Assembly (NCBI GenBank): GCA_043228905.1
Contig: JBHGNT010000014.1
Coordinates: forward strand, 2,728,001-2,792,000
Length of the DNA: 64,000 bases
DNA from: Azolla caroliniana
Lineage: Eukaryota > Polypodiophyta
Direction: 5' to 3'
Part shown: one piece after another, positions 22,443 through 34,500 of the stretch
How positions within the stretch are numbered: position 1 is the first letter of the stretch
How the letters are laid out: every line of letters begins with the position of its first letter
The notes under the pieces: model-generated
Told to the model about the DNA's origin: nothing
Seen by the model: only the letters and a program-made list of their open reading frames with translations
Databases searched by the model: none
Translations under genes and position numbers: made by a program

Positions 22443-22505
22443 AGGGGTTCAACCCATGACCACCTGGTCTCCATTGGGCAACCTTACCAACTAAACTACA
22501 TCCAA
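22443..22505 (-). repeat. tRNA-like (SINE head) sequence, opposite orientation
   Basis: On the minus strand the A-box-like TAGTTTAGTTGGTAAGG is followed by B-box GGGTTGAACCCC. It faces the plus-strand head at 22309-22372, with about 70 bases between them, and its 5' end lies a few bases from the (GA)n tail of the large LINE. Confidence 0.55.
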
Positions 22506-22809
22506 CTTTTTTCTCTCTCTCTCTCTCTCTCTCTCGGTGAAAACACACAATTATATTAATAAATGTGTGTAAAAAACACTACTTACAATGGGTGTGACAA
22601 TGGAGTATGGTCACCCACTAACTACACTACACTACATGGGTAGTGAAACATGTTCAATTGCCAATAGGCAAGACAAACACTCCACCGAGGAAAGAATTTC
22701 CACTTGCTCCAATAAAGAAAATTGTCACATTAGTACTCCCTTCAATTTTCGTAGATATGCTTTCACTCCATGTCTACCATCGAATACAAAAGCGTTGCGC
22801 ATAATCCAA

Positions 22810-25800
22810 TTATGACGCAATCCCCAATATCTTAGAAATAGAAAAACGATCTTCATCTCTTTTTGGGTCAACCTGTGTAAATTGTGCAAACACCCATTGT
22901 CTAGGTGTCAAATAACACTGTGATAAGACTTGCCAAATTTGAGAAATGTAATTCCAAATTTGACAAACAATCGGACATTGTATAAATTGATGAGTACTAT
23001 TTTCCATTTGAACAATGCAAAAGAAGCAATTACTCGTTGCTAGTCCACAGCGCTTTAGAGCTAATCCCAAAGGAAATTCTCCAATCAAAACTCTCCAAAT
23101 GAAGACCTTTGCCACAAGTGGCAATTTCGAATGCCAACTACATTGTAAGATTTGCCACCACCCATGATTGGATTTGTGTATTCCCCATTCTTCTTCAGCC
23201 TTAGATGATAACCATCCAAGAGACTCGACAGAGCAATGATACAAAAGATTAGTAGTCACTTGTAACAACGACGTTTGTCCCTTTAAACACCAATCAATAT
23301 ACGGTTATTCTCTTGTTTGTAGAGGTAAGGGACCTTGCATCAATGGAATATTTTGTAATTGTTGCCAAATAAACCCATAATTAGGTGGAATGCATAATAA
23401 TTGTCGTGCTTCAACAAACTCCAAAATTCTTTGAGATGGAGCCTCAACTATATCTCCCAGCTCTTTGACCCCCAAACGAAACAAACAATTAAATTGAGAG
23501 CGCAATCTCTCCTTTCCTACCCAACATAATAATTGAGAAGACATAATCAACTCTTTTTGCAAAGAATTACAATTCTCTCTACTAGTTTATGGTTTCCAAA
23601 CACATAACAATAGTGCTTCTTGCCATGAGGTAACCAAGTGTTGAACACATATAGAACCCGGAATCCTAAGTGAAATACATCCATTCAGTAATTGCCACCA
23701 TAAAGCCTTAATCGTTGTCCTCCCATGTGTTAAACCCTTGTTCTCAATGAAATATTGAACAATAGATATCCATGGTTGTGAGTTTGAACACATGTCTTGT
23801 AATAATGAAAATGATCTACGAGCCATCATATGCTTAGATAAGTTCAATATTCCAGTTCCCCCCCACCCACCCCCTCCCCAAGCGCTTAGGGGTTGCTAGA
23901 TGATTCCATGCAACCCAAGTGATTCCCATCTTATCCCTCTTCTTCCACAACAAATATCGAAGAGGTTGCAAAATAGAATGCAAAGCCTTCTTTGTCCATG
24001 GCAACAATGGCAAGTAATATAGTATCATGGGTTCCATGATACATTGTACAACCTTCAAGTGTACATGAAATGGCCAAGATTGTGACTTCCAATACATGAA
24101 CTTATCCCTCAACTTACTAGACATCCATTCAATCAATTGACCATTTATAACATTGATTCCTAATGGATAGCCCAAGTGTCGAAAAATAGAGCGTTTCTTC
24201 ACCACAGATCCTTGCCATCCTAAACATTCCAAATCCCTTTCAGTACATGATATGAGACTAGACTTCTTCCAATTAATATGTAATCTGGAAGCCAATGCAA
24301 ATTGGTTCCATACAAGCATCCCCTTCTCAAGATTCTCTCGTGAGGCTTGTAAAAACATGAAAGAATCATCAACCAAAGCTTGTGCTACTAGTTGCCCTCC
24401 AGACGGAAGGTGTAGACCCACAATGTCACCATTTGTTGCAAGCCTTGATAACATCACTAACAAGGGATGAGTAACAATAGCAAACAACAATGGACTGAGA
24501 GGGCATCCTTGACAAATGGATCTTGTGAGGACAAAATATCTGATGTAACTCCCCCATTAAGCATTACTCGAGACACTGCATCCCTGCCTAATAAAAATAT
24601 GAGACGAGACATACGAGGTCCAAAGCCCATTGTATGCATTAACCCAGAAACAAAGGACCAATTAGCATGATCATAAGCTTTCTCCAAATCTAATTGCACC
24701 ATAATCAATTCTTGATGAGTGTTTCGGGCATAATCCATGGCCATTTGAACATTCAACACATTATGCAATATATTCCTACCTGCAATAAAACCATATTGGG
24801 CGGGATGTATCAACTTTGGCAAATACTTTTGTAATCTATTTGCCAATACCTTTAAATATCTTATACAAACCCCATTGATGAAATGACTCGGGAGATGCCA
24901 CCTTTGGAACTAATTTAATTAGACCAACCTTCCAAGCTTGAGGCGTGAGCAGAATCCCAAGAATGTTGAAACATCAAAGTTAAGGGCCCCTTTAAAATGT
25001 TCGAATATCGCTTAAAAACTTCATTTGTCAAGCCATCCCAACCAAGGCTCTTACCACTAGGAAGATGCCTTAAAACTATGTCCACCTCGTCCTCAGTGAA
25101 ATTCGCATCCAATTCATGACTAATGAGATCATGCACAATACATCCAACCACATCATAAAACTCATGATGTGCTCTACCCACCTCATTTGTCATTAACAAT
25201 TGTGGGCCAATCAACTCCTTAAAGTAATGAACACATATGCCAATTATTGTAGTAGGATCCATTATCCATTCATCCCCTTGTTTCACACGTTTGATCGAGC
25301 ATAAGTAGGATGTAATGCTTGGAAAAACAAATGAGATTGACATTGATTATCTATGAGTCCATCCCTCAGTTGTCGCATCTTCGCATAACGATAACTTTGG
25401 CATTGCAACTAAGAAATAATAACATGCAATTGACTTTGGATATCCAAAAGCTCCTCATCTAATGGTGCATGTATCAATAATGCATTACACTGGAGAGAAC
25501 TTGTGAGAATTGTCGAAGAAGACCTCTTCTTCGTTGAGCATTAGTTGCTCCATACATACAATGAATGATCTTAATGTTTCATAACGTGATATCCCATGCT
25601 TTGACTCCTTTAATATTCACTTCTTGTGAAAAATTTACCAAAATTTGCTCAATGAGAGAATCAAAGTGAGGTTGAAGCAAAAGAGAAGAGTTAAAGCATA
25701 ATGGAGGCTTTCCAAGTAAGGATTTATACATGTCAATGGCATGATTACAAACTTCTAAAGAAATAGGAAAGTGATCTGAAGTTCTTATATCTTGTAGAAC

Positions 25801-26371
25801 TTTCATACGAAGTGATGTCGGTAAAAAAGAATCATTGTGCATCACATACATTCTATCTAACCGACTCCATGTTTGTCTATGTTGAGTGGATTGGAAAGTA
25901 AAACCAGGATCATTCCCATGCAACCATGTCCAAACATCCAACTTCAGAATCTCCATAACCAATGCATCTCGATTCCCATGCAAGTTGCTTAGGATCATCC
26001 ATGATGGAATGTTCAGACGTAGATTGAGATGCACCAACACACATGTTAAAATAACCCATAAGTAATCCAGGACGACCCACAAATAGGGTTTGAAGGAGTG
26101 AGCCCCATAATGCAATATGTTGAGTGGCTTGGTTAGGGACATAAATCCCAACCACCCACACAACCTCGCCAAAAAAAGTGATTTCTAGAACTAAAAACCG
26201 ACCATAAGGATCATTATGCACCACTTGAGGATAATATTTATCCCGCATGATTAATACCACACCTAAATAATGATTATTACGATGTCCTGCATAGAATGAT
26301 GAATATCCACGTAAATGAACTATGGATCCTACTAACTCATGCCGCTTATGCCTCAACTGCACATAATACAT
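22810..26371 (-). pseudogene. LINE ORF2: endonuclease, reverse transcriptase, zf-RVT
   Basis: The endonuclease spans 26371-25579. VVWVVGIYVPNQATQHIALW and GRPGLLMGYFN lie near 26060; the usual GDFN is GYFN here, so a catalytic Asp is replaced. A C-terminal SDHFPI with the catalytic His lies near 25760. RT spans 25343-23834: GFIAGRNILHN and QLDLEKAYDHANW, then LVDD in place of YADD within QALVDDSFMFLQ near 24385. A zf-RVT domain follows at 23268-22810 (GWWQILQCSWHSKLPLVAKV, with CFFC and QCP residues). At least three frame changes and a stop near 24850 break it. Order and motifs are those of plant L1-type elements. Confidence 0.9.
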
Positions 26372-26829
26372 CCCATTCTTTACTTAACAAAGTTTCCCAT
26401 AATATATACTTCTTATAAGGAGAACATGCCCCTCTCACATTCCATGTTACCACTTTCATTCAATCAACAATGTTATGGGTGCACTTGCTCCTTTAGAGCA
26501 ACTGATGTCATGAAACTAGTCAAAGCATGCTCCAATGCTGCATATGGATTTTCATGCACCACATCCTTAGGGTTATCTATCAAAATCTTTTGTTTAGGTT
26601 CTCCCGCTTGACAAAAACCTCGAGAATTCGATGAATTTACAACTCGTCCCAATGAATCAAATTGAAGGTGAAGGGGTAATCCCTTATCCCTAAATTGTCT
26701 TTGCCAAGAAACTTTTCAAGGACCCTCCCTAGTTCCTAAATTTCCTTTCCAAGCAGTCTCACGAGTAGTGGGCAAACTATTACTTTGCATATTCATTGAT
26801 TTCCCCTTTGACTTGCCCTTAACATGATG

Positions 26830-28038
26830 TCAATCCTTTTCAACAACAACATCACTAGTTTCAACAATCCTATCCAACCGTTTTTTCCCCTTATCTATAA
26901 CCACCAAACTTTGTTTTTCCATATCCATAGATTCAGTTCCCTTATTCATAGAGCCCAAACCTTGAAGTGAAACCTCTTTATAACCTGCTCTAGATGATGT
27001 TCCTTCATCCATAACAACCACAATATCTGACACACCAACATCTCTCCCAACTCCTTCCTTACCATTCCCTTCATTAGGAACCTGTATAGTTGAAGGACAA
27101 TGACGTTGGCATTCCGCCATAAAGTGACCCCATTCACCACATCCAAAACAATGACCTGCAAATGTCTCCCACTTCAATTTAAAACAAAGTATTTTCATAC
27201 CATGTGCGTTCATACGCACCCATCCTGGCCTCTTACGACTTGTATCCCATAACACACAAAATATGCACTTATTTGTAGCATTTGCATGTGGAGATACCAA
27301 CACTTTACCCATTTGACTCGTCAACTCTAGTAAAAGTGGCCATAAAAAAGCATGCTTACAATCCACTGTTACCCAAATAGGGCATTCTCGTTCTAACAAA
27401 GCATGATAGTCCACAACGGGGGACCATTGCATTACATGCACCAATCGTTTATCAAAAAACACAGGAACTTTAGCCAACAATGCACTTCAATGATCCGGTG
27501 AACGAAACACTACATCATAAAACCCTCGTGGTCCAACATATATATTTTCAACACAAATTGGTGATACGATTGTGTTCAACCATTGTTTAATCCAATTAAT
27601 GTATGGGAGTTTCCCAATAAAAAATAATATAACCGCACGATCATAGAATACATCAAAAGATTGCAACATTGCCTTAGCATCAACTTCCACATCATGCACA
27701 TCCTCATCAATGCATTCTTTCACTTCATTTTCATTTTCTTCCACAATATCAGACAACAAGGTATTGGCAATTCCCCATAAATTATCCCAATTACAATGAT
27801 CCTTGTCAACCTCATCTACTTGTATTACTTCGGCATATGTCAATTTTTTCTCATTAATTTTTTCAACACCCTTAAACCTATTAGAGCTTCCAATGTCTTC
27901 CCTTTCATGATTACATTCAACCATCACATTACTCTTTTTTAGATCAATTGTTTCCATATCGATGTCCCCCATAATTTGTGAGGATTTCATGTTTATATCC
28001 ATTATTCTTGAGGTGATATCGATCTGGGATAAAAACAA
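26830..28038 (-). pseudogene. LINE ORF1, nucleic-acid binding, one internal stop
   Basis: Two open stretches, 28038-27487 and 27480-26830, lie in the same frame and are separated by a stop at 27487-27489, so a single nonsense change divides an otherwise open ORF1 of about 400 codons. The C-terminal half has a CCHC knuckle CFGCGEWGHFMAEC at about 27153-27112, preceded by a region typical of plant LINE ORF1 proteins (MLAKVPVFFDKRLVHVMQW and RPGWVRMNAHGMKI). ORF1 proteins bind the element's RNA. The real start is unclear; the first in-frame ATG is near 28000. Confidence 0.8.
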
Positions 28039-28315
28039 TTTTCCATGAACAAGAGAGACAATCGGAATTCACCCGATTGAAGAGTTGCAATAGAAGAGCT
28101 GCAATGTGTGTTAAGTATGGGGATGCCGATAACACAAGATTCCTTATTTCTATTGCTACTTCTCGTACAAACCACCAAATTTAATGTACTATATCTTGTT
28201 ACGAAGCTCTAATTGAGGGCTTTCTAACGCTTGTCTTTGTGCCCAATTCCGTTACTGATAGAGAGTGCAATAACAAAAACGAATTCGCTTCTTCTTCTTC
28301 CCCTCTCCACTCTTG

Positions 28316-28351
<36 letters not shown>

Positions 28352-28497
28352 TTACATTGTAGCATCAAATTCATAACATTCGGAAGAACCCAAGTTTGAT
28401 TTCACCATGGGCTAGGCCCCGCCCCATATATTGCTATCAATCTCTCGTTGACGTATCCCCATATATATTTGCCTTATGGGGTTGAAAAACACACTTT

Positions 28498-28700
28498 GCA
28501 TGGGTAGTGGGACATGTTGAATTGTTAATTAGGCCAAATGAACACTCCCTCAAGCAAAGAATTTAGAATTCCCCCAATAAACAAACTTGCCGCATCAATA
28601 TTCCCTTCAACTTTCATATATATGGTCTAACTCCATGCCTACAATAACAAAGGCATTTGCGCATATCCAAATTATGACACAACCCCCAAATATCTAAAAG
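28498..28700 (-). mobile_element. Diverged fragment of a LINE 3' end
   Basis: The plus-strand sequence aligns with 22634-22840 of the large LINE over shared words such as CATGGGTAGTG, ACATGTT, CCTTCAA and TCCAAATTATGAC / TCCAATTATGAC. It is an older copy of the same or a sister LINE, lying 150 bases outside the 5' edge of the large one. Confidence 0.7.
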
Positions 28701-31700
28701 TGGTGTGGTTTGAACGACAATGGAATCGTCCAAGACATCATATGGTTGAACCAATATTAGCCTAGGAGATTAAGCAATGCAATATCCTATAATATAGATA
28801 AAAACAGATTTTGAAAATAGTAGTTAATATTTGATTATATAAAGGATCACAATATATGAATAAATGTCAATGAAAAGATATTCCTAACAATAGTGATTAT
28901 TGGAATCTTTGTTTTGAAAGCAATGCAAGCACGTAGAAATCCATAGTGTTTTTAATCCAATTTTGGCATGATATAACATATGATTATTGATTCATTAGGT
29001 CATTGAATATAAATTTGTTGAGTAGTTTAATCTATGATAAGTTTCTAATATCAAGAAGTGAAACATTTGATGTTTACTAAAGGGTAAGTGGAATTTGAGA
29101 GCCCCTGCGATTTCAAGTTTGTAAATGTAATAGTTTGAAAAGAATTGACCATAGGAGGAGTGTTTGTTCTTTGTGTTCTCATCAATAAGAAATATAGTAA
29201 CTCCTTGTTCTCAAAAGCAAGCACCAACACATCAATGGGAAGTTATGAATTTATGTATGGAAGCAAGCTTATAAAATCCAATGGATGAACATAGAAAGAC
29301 AATGCTTGATTACGACACGACTCAATGGTGCTTGCAAACACAAATTGTAACGTGGTTCCATTGGGCCATCAACGTTATGTCAACATAGCACATGAGGAAA
29401 ACTATAAAAAAATGAGCAAGGTGAGGAAAAAGAAAGAGGTTGATGACATGCCAAATTAGAGAGGAGCTAAGGCATATTTGTGTAAAAATTAGCTATGAGT
29501 TGTAACACATCATTAAGGGTGTAACCCCATTGCAATGAGGATATAACCATTGTTCTTATATTGTGGATATATGGTTGGAGTTGTTTTATTTAATGGGTCA
29601 GTATCGAAAGTGTTGAGTGAGGGATGCAAGGTGGGAGGGATTTTAGGTAGATCAAGTTTATAATTGCCCTTGGAGATCAAATAATGTAAGATTTTTATGT
29701 AGTATGTGTGTAGTTAAGTAGTCATCCTCGGTGTTCAAGATTTGACTAAGTGAACATTTCACTTGATAGTGCATGTTGTGACTATGAGAGGAATATGTAT
29801 AGAAATTGGACTAGATTGACATATGTGGAAGGAAACTCAAATGTGGTTGAAGGTAGAGTGTTGTACCGAAGCTTAATACTTAAAGCCACAATTTATTTTA
29901 TACATAGCCAACTACTATCCTCCCAAAACCATGTACCTGAAAAGTGGGTGGGTAAAGGGATGGGCTCTAGTAGCAATCGGCCCATTTTAGTTTGGTTCAA
30001 TTTTGGTTTGGAGCTCCTAAAGCTGAATTGTTAATATCAAACATGAACCTAAACCGAATTTTCACGACATATCTAGAGCCAAACCGAACCATTATGTCAA
30101 ACCATTGAAACCGTGTTGTTGCATGAAAGACCCAATAAAGCGTCATCGAGTAAAACCCTATTAAATTGTTGTGTGATCAACCATCAAAGTGATCGAAAAC
30201 CTACATTATATCTTAGATAGTAGGTCAATTATATTTTGGCAAAGCACCATATACATTTGAAGAATATTGTGTCTTGAGGCTTGTTGAAGAATAACAGGTT
30301 TGGTCAAGCAAACGTTTGTTGTTATGTGGACAACGATTGCCCCACCTTTTTTTTTATCTAAGGTGTCATGCAACGATAACCAATATATATGAAAGCAAAT
30401 CGTAAATAGTGGAGTATCTACAAATACTTAGAGCGATTCACCTAATTAATGGGAAGTAGTTTTTTCTCGGAATTTTTTTGTGTGTTTCTTGCATCCTTCT
30501 TCTTATATCTTCCTTCTCCTCCTCGTCCTTCTCCTCCTTCCTCTATGGTGTATTGTGTGCTCTTTTCTCCATCTCTCTCACTCATCTCTATTTGCAAACG
30601 TTGTTTAAGGTAAAAAAAATTAACCTAAAAGACAAATAAGCATTCACATTTTTTATTTTTAATATTAAATTTAAGAATGCACCATAAAATTCTTTGAAAC
30701 TACGTAAACCAAAACAACATTGGACCAACCGAACAATCTAAATAACTAGGAGCTTGAACTAAACTGAAACTCCCATGGCAACGCCATGAAAGCCCTCAAA
30801 CCATAGTTCGGTTCGGCTCAAACAAAACCAAGGCCAATTCCTAGGCTCTAGCATACATTAATGAGTGTTGTTTCCTTGTTAAGAGAAGAAACCAATTTTA
30901 TTGTAATGTAAGATTCCAATCCCTTCTAATCAAACGTGCTACCCTACCTTGTCCTCTTCTTGTCTTTGAATTTGTGGTCCAATGGATGTGCATTACATTT
31001 AGCCATACATTATTCCCTTGAGCATCATGCTCCCAATTTTCAAGAAAAGGTATATAATATTCTATTGATTGGTTAACTCATCTTTGCCAAATGGCTACAT
31101 TCCATGGATATCCATCGCATTTCCAAAAACATAATCATAGGTCACATTTCCCTACATGTTGAAGGACCTTGCTTCCTCCTCATGCACCGCCTTCTAGGAA
31201 ATCCTTAAAATTTTTATTTTCTTCTTCTATCACTTGAGATGAGCATTTGCCATGTAAGCGTATGAAAAACGTAGTGTATAGTTTGATGGGGATCTTATTA
31301 TTGTCCACAATAAACACCATTCGTTTTGTTTCATTGGCCGTATTGCATATAATAGGTCTCTTTGCCTAGTGAGGACCACCTTTTGCCAACTTTGTATGCA
31401 TCATAAGCATTGATTTTGGATATTGTCAAAGTACGAGACTATTCAATAACAATTCCAAGGAATGTAGGCGTTTCTAACTTCTGCGTAACCCCATAGATAA
31501 CAATGTTCACGAATCATTGTACTTGTTTCCTTCGATTCTTGTGCATTTACATTCTCCACATTCTTTGGTAGGCATGAAGTTAAGTGATAGAGGATAGACA
31601 AATCACACATACATCAACCCATGACCTTATCATACATGCATGGTTTATCTCACTTACATCATGACTCACTCTATACATTTCCTTTTTTTTGTTTTGATGC

Positions 31701-32237
31701 ATATAGGCAATAGAAATCTGCCCATTCATCTTCAAATGCAAGTACCTTGGTTGTCTTCACATTGTGTTAACCATGTTGTTCACACTGTGATTACTATTTT
31801 GAGGCATTCGTTATCCGTTGAACTTTTAATATGCCATTTTCCATCGCGAGCCTACAATGCTCCATGTTACTTGTTGATGGTCGAGGATGCGAGCATTGTT
31901 GTTTATCGATGGTCTGGGAAGTTGTCACATTGAGATTGAAAACTTATGGCCCCCCTTGCAAGTGTTAGCAATTAGAAAGCTCCTTATGAGTTCTCACTAA
32001 AATTGAATCTATATCTAGTGGAGTTTTTGAAATCAATATAGATTCTCTTGTTCATAGATGTTCTCTTCCTAAACAATTTTTTTTTTTTCCAATTTGAGTG
32101 AGGGAGGGAAAGAGTTCATGGATGTGCTAATTGTGTGGAAGAGACCATAGCATAAAGTCATTAGTTTGTTACATCAATATGGCATATGTAGTGGCAAGTG
32201 AAGTGGTGCATGTCATGATGAATAGGCATACAATTAA
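28701..32237. other. AT-rich region, no gene recognised
   Basis: Frames at 29750-30034 and 31640-31933 are the longest and show no motif. CCGAA/TTCGG-rich stretches near 30030-30100 and 30715-30835 resemble the one at 46530-46585. Some parts may be old transposon relics. Confidence 0.5.
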
Positions 32238-32300
32238 GAGGATTTGAATGCCCGACCTTTGGCCTATAACATAATACCTTACCTTAGATGAGCTCTCAAG
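32238..32300 (-). repeat. tRNA-like (SINE head) sequence
   Basis: On the minus strand an A-box-like GAGCTCATCTAAGGTAAGG is followed by a B-box-like GGCATTCAAATCC. This is weaker than the other tRNA-like blocks because the A box carries an insertion. Confidence 0.4.
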
Positions 32301-33098
32301 TTACAATGGGCAAGCAATGTATGTTGTAGCAAACATGTGCGAATTTACAAACATAACATGATGCACTAAGGAGGAGTGCAATTATTAAGAGTTGGTAGCC
32401 AAGTAGCTTACCTAAGGACTCATCAGGCATAAATAACAAAAATGAAGGAAAGGTTGCCATAGGGTGTTCACCGCAATTTAAAACTTGACGGTCTTTCCGA
32501 ATGTTGTCAAGAAACACACATGGGATTTGGAATAATAACATGTCAGAAAGAGTTTGAGCAAAAAGTCGTATTTAAACTTTGAAGGATATATCATGATTCA
32601 TATATATAATATATATACATAATACATACATATATGTAGGTATGTATCTTTTGACTATGCATTGGTATAACAAGAAACTTACATATGGAGGGAGGAAAAA
32701 AGTAAGCACTTACTTTTTTGTTTGTTGTCACAAAATTGCTTGTGTGTGTGTGTGTGTAAATATATAAATATATAAATATACATACATACTTCAGTAGGTT
32801 ATCATTTATAACAAGAGGACACTTTAAGAAAGAAATCGGAAATGGAATGGGGCAAAAGGAGAATCAAACAACGGAGGAATGGAAGAAAATCGAAGCTAAG
32901 AGGGGGAAAAACCAAACACATAAGAGTTCCTTTTAAACTTTGATGCTCGATACGTTTATATATATATATATATATGTATATACAAGTGCGATGTTTTTTT
33001 TTGTCCGTAGATGAATGAGAAATGGTAAAGGCAACAATGTTCTTTCATTTTCTCGTATTTCTTCTTCTTCTTCTTCTTTTCCAGTGATTGGGGGTCAT
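32301..33098. other. AT-rich region upstream of the TIC promoter, microsatellites
   Basis: No gene. It holds (TA)n at 32603-32615 and 32959-32977, (TG)n at 32741-32756, (ATAAATAT)n at 32760-32780 and a CTT run at 33059-33079. Confidence 0.55.
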
Positions 33099-33780
33099 GC
33101 CACGTGCTTGTGTGCAGCCCAGGGCCCCTCCCCTAGGAGCCTCGGATTTACTACCGTAAAAGCTATGGGAGTCGGATCGGACAGCCAGATGGGATTAGGA
33201 TATTTTCCGGACGGATCCCTTGATCCGATCCTGGCACACACACACACACTCTCTCTCTCTATTTCTTCTGGCGGTTCGAGCTTCGGACTGGACGGACTGA
33301 AGATGAGATGATTTTGCGGAGGTGACCCCCCCAGGTGCTTGGACGGGGCGCTTGGCATTGTTGCATGATATGTCCGGACATTATCTCGTGATGATGTCCG
33401 GGCAGCCGGCCGGAGATGATCACGAGATAATGTCCGGGCGGGCGGGCGGTCGGCCATCTCTCGTATGTTGGCTTCTATTAGCAGGAGATGAGGGTCAAGA
33501 GAAGGAAGGAAGGGGGGGGGGGTGACGTGGAAAGTGCTGGGAGGGGCTGCCAGCGTGGACGGGGCCCAGCCGACGTGGCAGGGATCTTGGCCAATGAGGA
33601 GCGGCGGGGGAGACGTCCGACGTGGACACACGGTGACGTGGCCGAGAGCAAAGGGGGGGGGGCAAGGAGAGGGTAGAGGCGAGAGAACGGACGGTGGAGA
33701 TGTGGCGTCGGGGGGCAGGGCGGAAGATCTGGGCCGTCCACGCCTCAGGATATCTCCGACATCCGCCTCCATCAAGCTTT
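33099..33780 (+). promoter_or_regulatory. GC-rich TIC promoter region with ACGT elements and a hairpin
   Basis: Base composition changes sharply here to GC-rich. A palindromic G-box CACGTG is at 33101-33106. Four GACGTGG words (G-box/ABRE-like core) lie at 33524-33530, 33572-33578, 33619-33625 and 33635-33641. GGCCCA/TGGGCC words (site II type) occur near 33563 and 33729. A perfect 19-bp inverted repeat with a 26-base loop is at 33374-33437. The reading as a promoter is from position and motif content; no TATA box was fixed. Confidence 0.5.
33374..33437. repeat. Perfect 19-bp inverted repeat (hairpin)
   Basis: The arm CCGGACATTATCTCGTGAT at 33374-33392 is exactly complementary to 33419-33437, around a 26-base GC-rich loop. 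No target duplication or transposon end was recognised next to it. Confidence 0.85.
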
Positions 33781-34500
33781 AGGTTCTTCTTCCTTTCTTT
33801 CTCTTTCTCTCTTTCTCTTCTTCTTCTTCTTCTTCTTCTTCTTCTGTCTTCTGTCTTCTTCTTCTTCTGTCTCTGTTTCTCTGATCCCCCGCCATAGCCA
33901 GAAAGCTTCATTTATCTTCCTTAAATCCTCTCCTACACCCCCCCCCCCCCACCTCTTCCTCTGTGAGTAGGCAGCTTCACAAATCTGCCATAGCCACAAC
34001 AACAGAGAAAAAGAAAAAAAGCTTTCTCAAAAGCTCTCCCTCCCCTTCCACTTCTTTGCTTGAATCCATATCCCCCCCTCCCTCCCACCTCTTCTCTTCT
34101 TCCTTCTCTTTTTCTTAGTTCCTTCATAGCCACAGAGCTTCAATCATGCCTTAAAATCCAACACCCCCCCCCTCCTTCCTCCCTCCTTCTTCTCTGCTCA
34201 TAGCAGAAACCCGCCATAGCCAGGGAGCTTCACAAAGATTCAATCGTGCTTCAACTCCACAACCCCCCCCCCCCCCCCCCCCCGCCTCTCCTCTTATCTC
34301 CACTTCCACTTCACACTTCCCTCCTTTCCCCTCCATCTCTCCCTCTCCCTCTCGCATCTTTGGCTCCGTTTCTCTGCCATGGTCTTCTCAATCTCCTGTC
34401 TCCGCCATAGCCCGGTTTCCCTCACCGCAGGTTAATTGACAGGCCGTTTCTGCTTCCAGTTTCTTTCTCTCTTCCTTCTTTTTTTTGTGTTTCTCCATAG
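33781..34500 (+). promoter_or_regulatory. CT-rich TIC leader with repeated GCCATAGCCA blocks and poly-C runs
   Basis: A long pyrimidine-rich stretch before the TIC start codon. GCCATAGCCA occurs at 33891, 33987 and 34213, with near-copies at 34124 and 34403. Three of these are followed by AGAAAGCTTCA, CAGAGCTTCA or GGGAGCTTCA, so the leader seems built from degenerate duplicated units. Poly-C runs lie at 33940-33951, 34165-34173 and 34262-34283. A likely leader intron runs from GCAG/GTTAAT at 34433 to CCATAG just before the ATG at 34501. An upstream ATG at 34379 would lie in this leader. Confidence 0.5.

Larger units (their letters stand above)
22512..28347 (-). mobile_element. Near full-length LINE flanked by (CT)n on both sides
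   Basis: A minus-strand LINE of about 5.8 kb. Right to left it has a leader (28318-28046), ORF1 with a zinc knuckle, and ORF2 with endonuclease, reverse transcriptase and a zf-RVT C-terminal domain. The 3' end reads TTTTCACC then (GA)n on its own strand, with no poly(A). Plus-strand (CT)n tracts bound it at 22512-22538 and 28319-28347. ORF1 is broken by one stop codon; ORF2 has several frameshifts and stops and an altered endonuclease residue, so this copy is probably inactive. The truncated copy at 14031-14767 and a diverged piece at 28498-28700 are relatives. Confidence 0.9.

Noticed and set aside
33095-33775. A 226-codon minus-strand frame upstream of TIC
   Set aside because: Open because of GC-rich sequence with few stops; Pro/Ser/Arg-rich without motifs, overlapped by open frames on the other strand, and lying in the promoter region.
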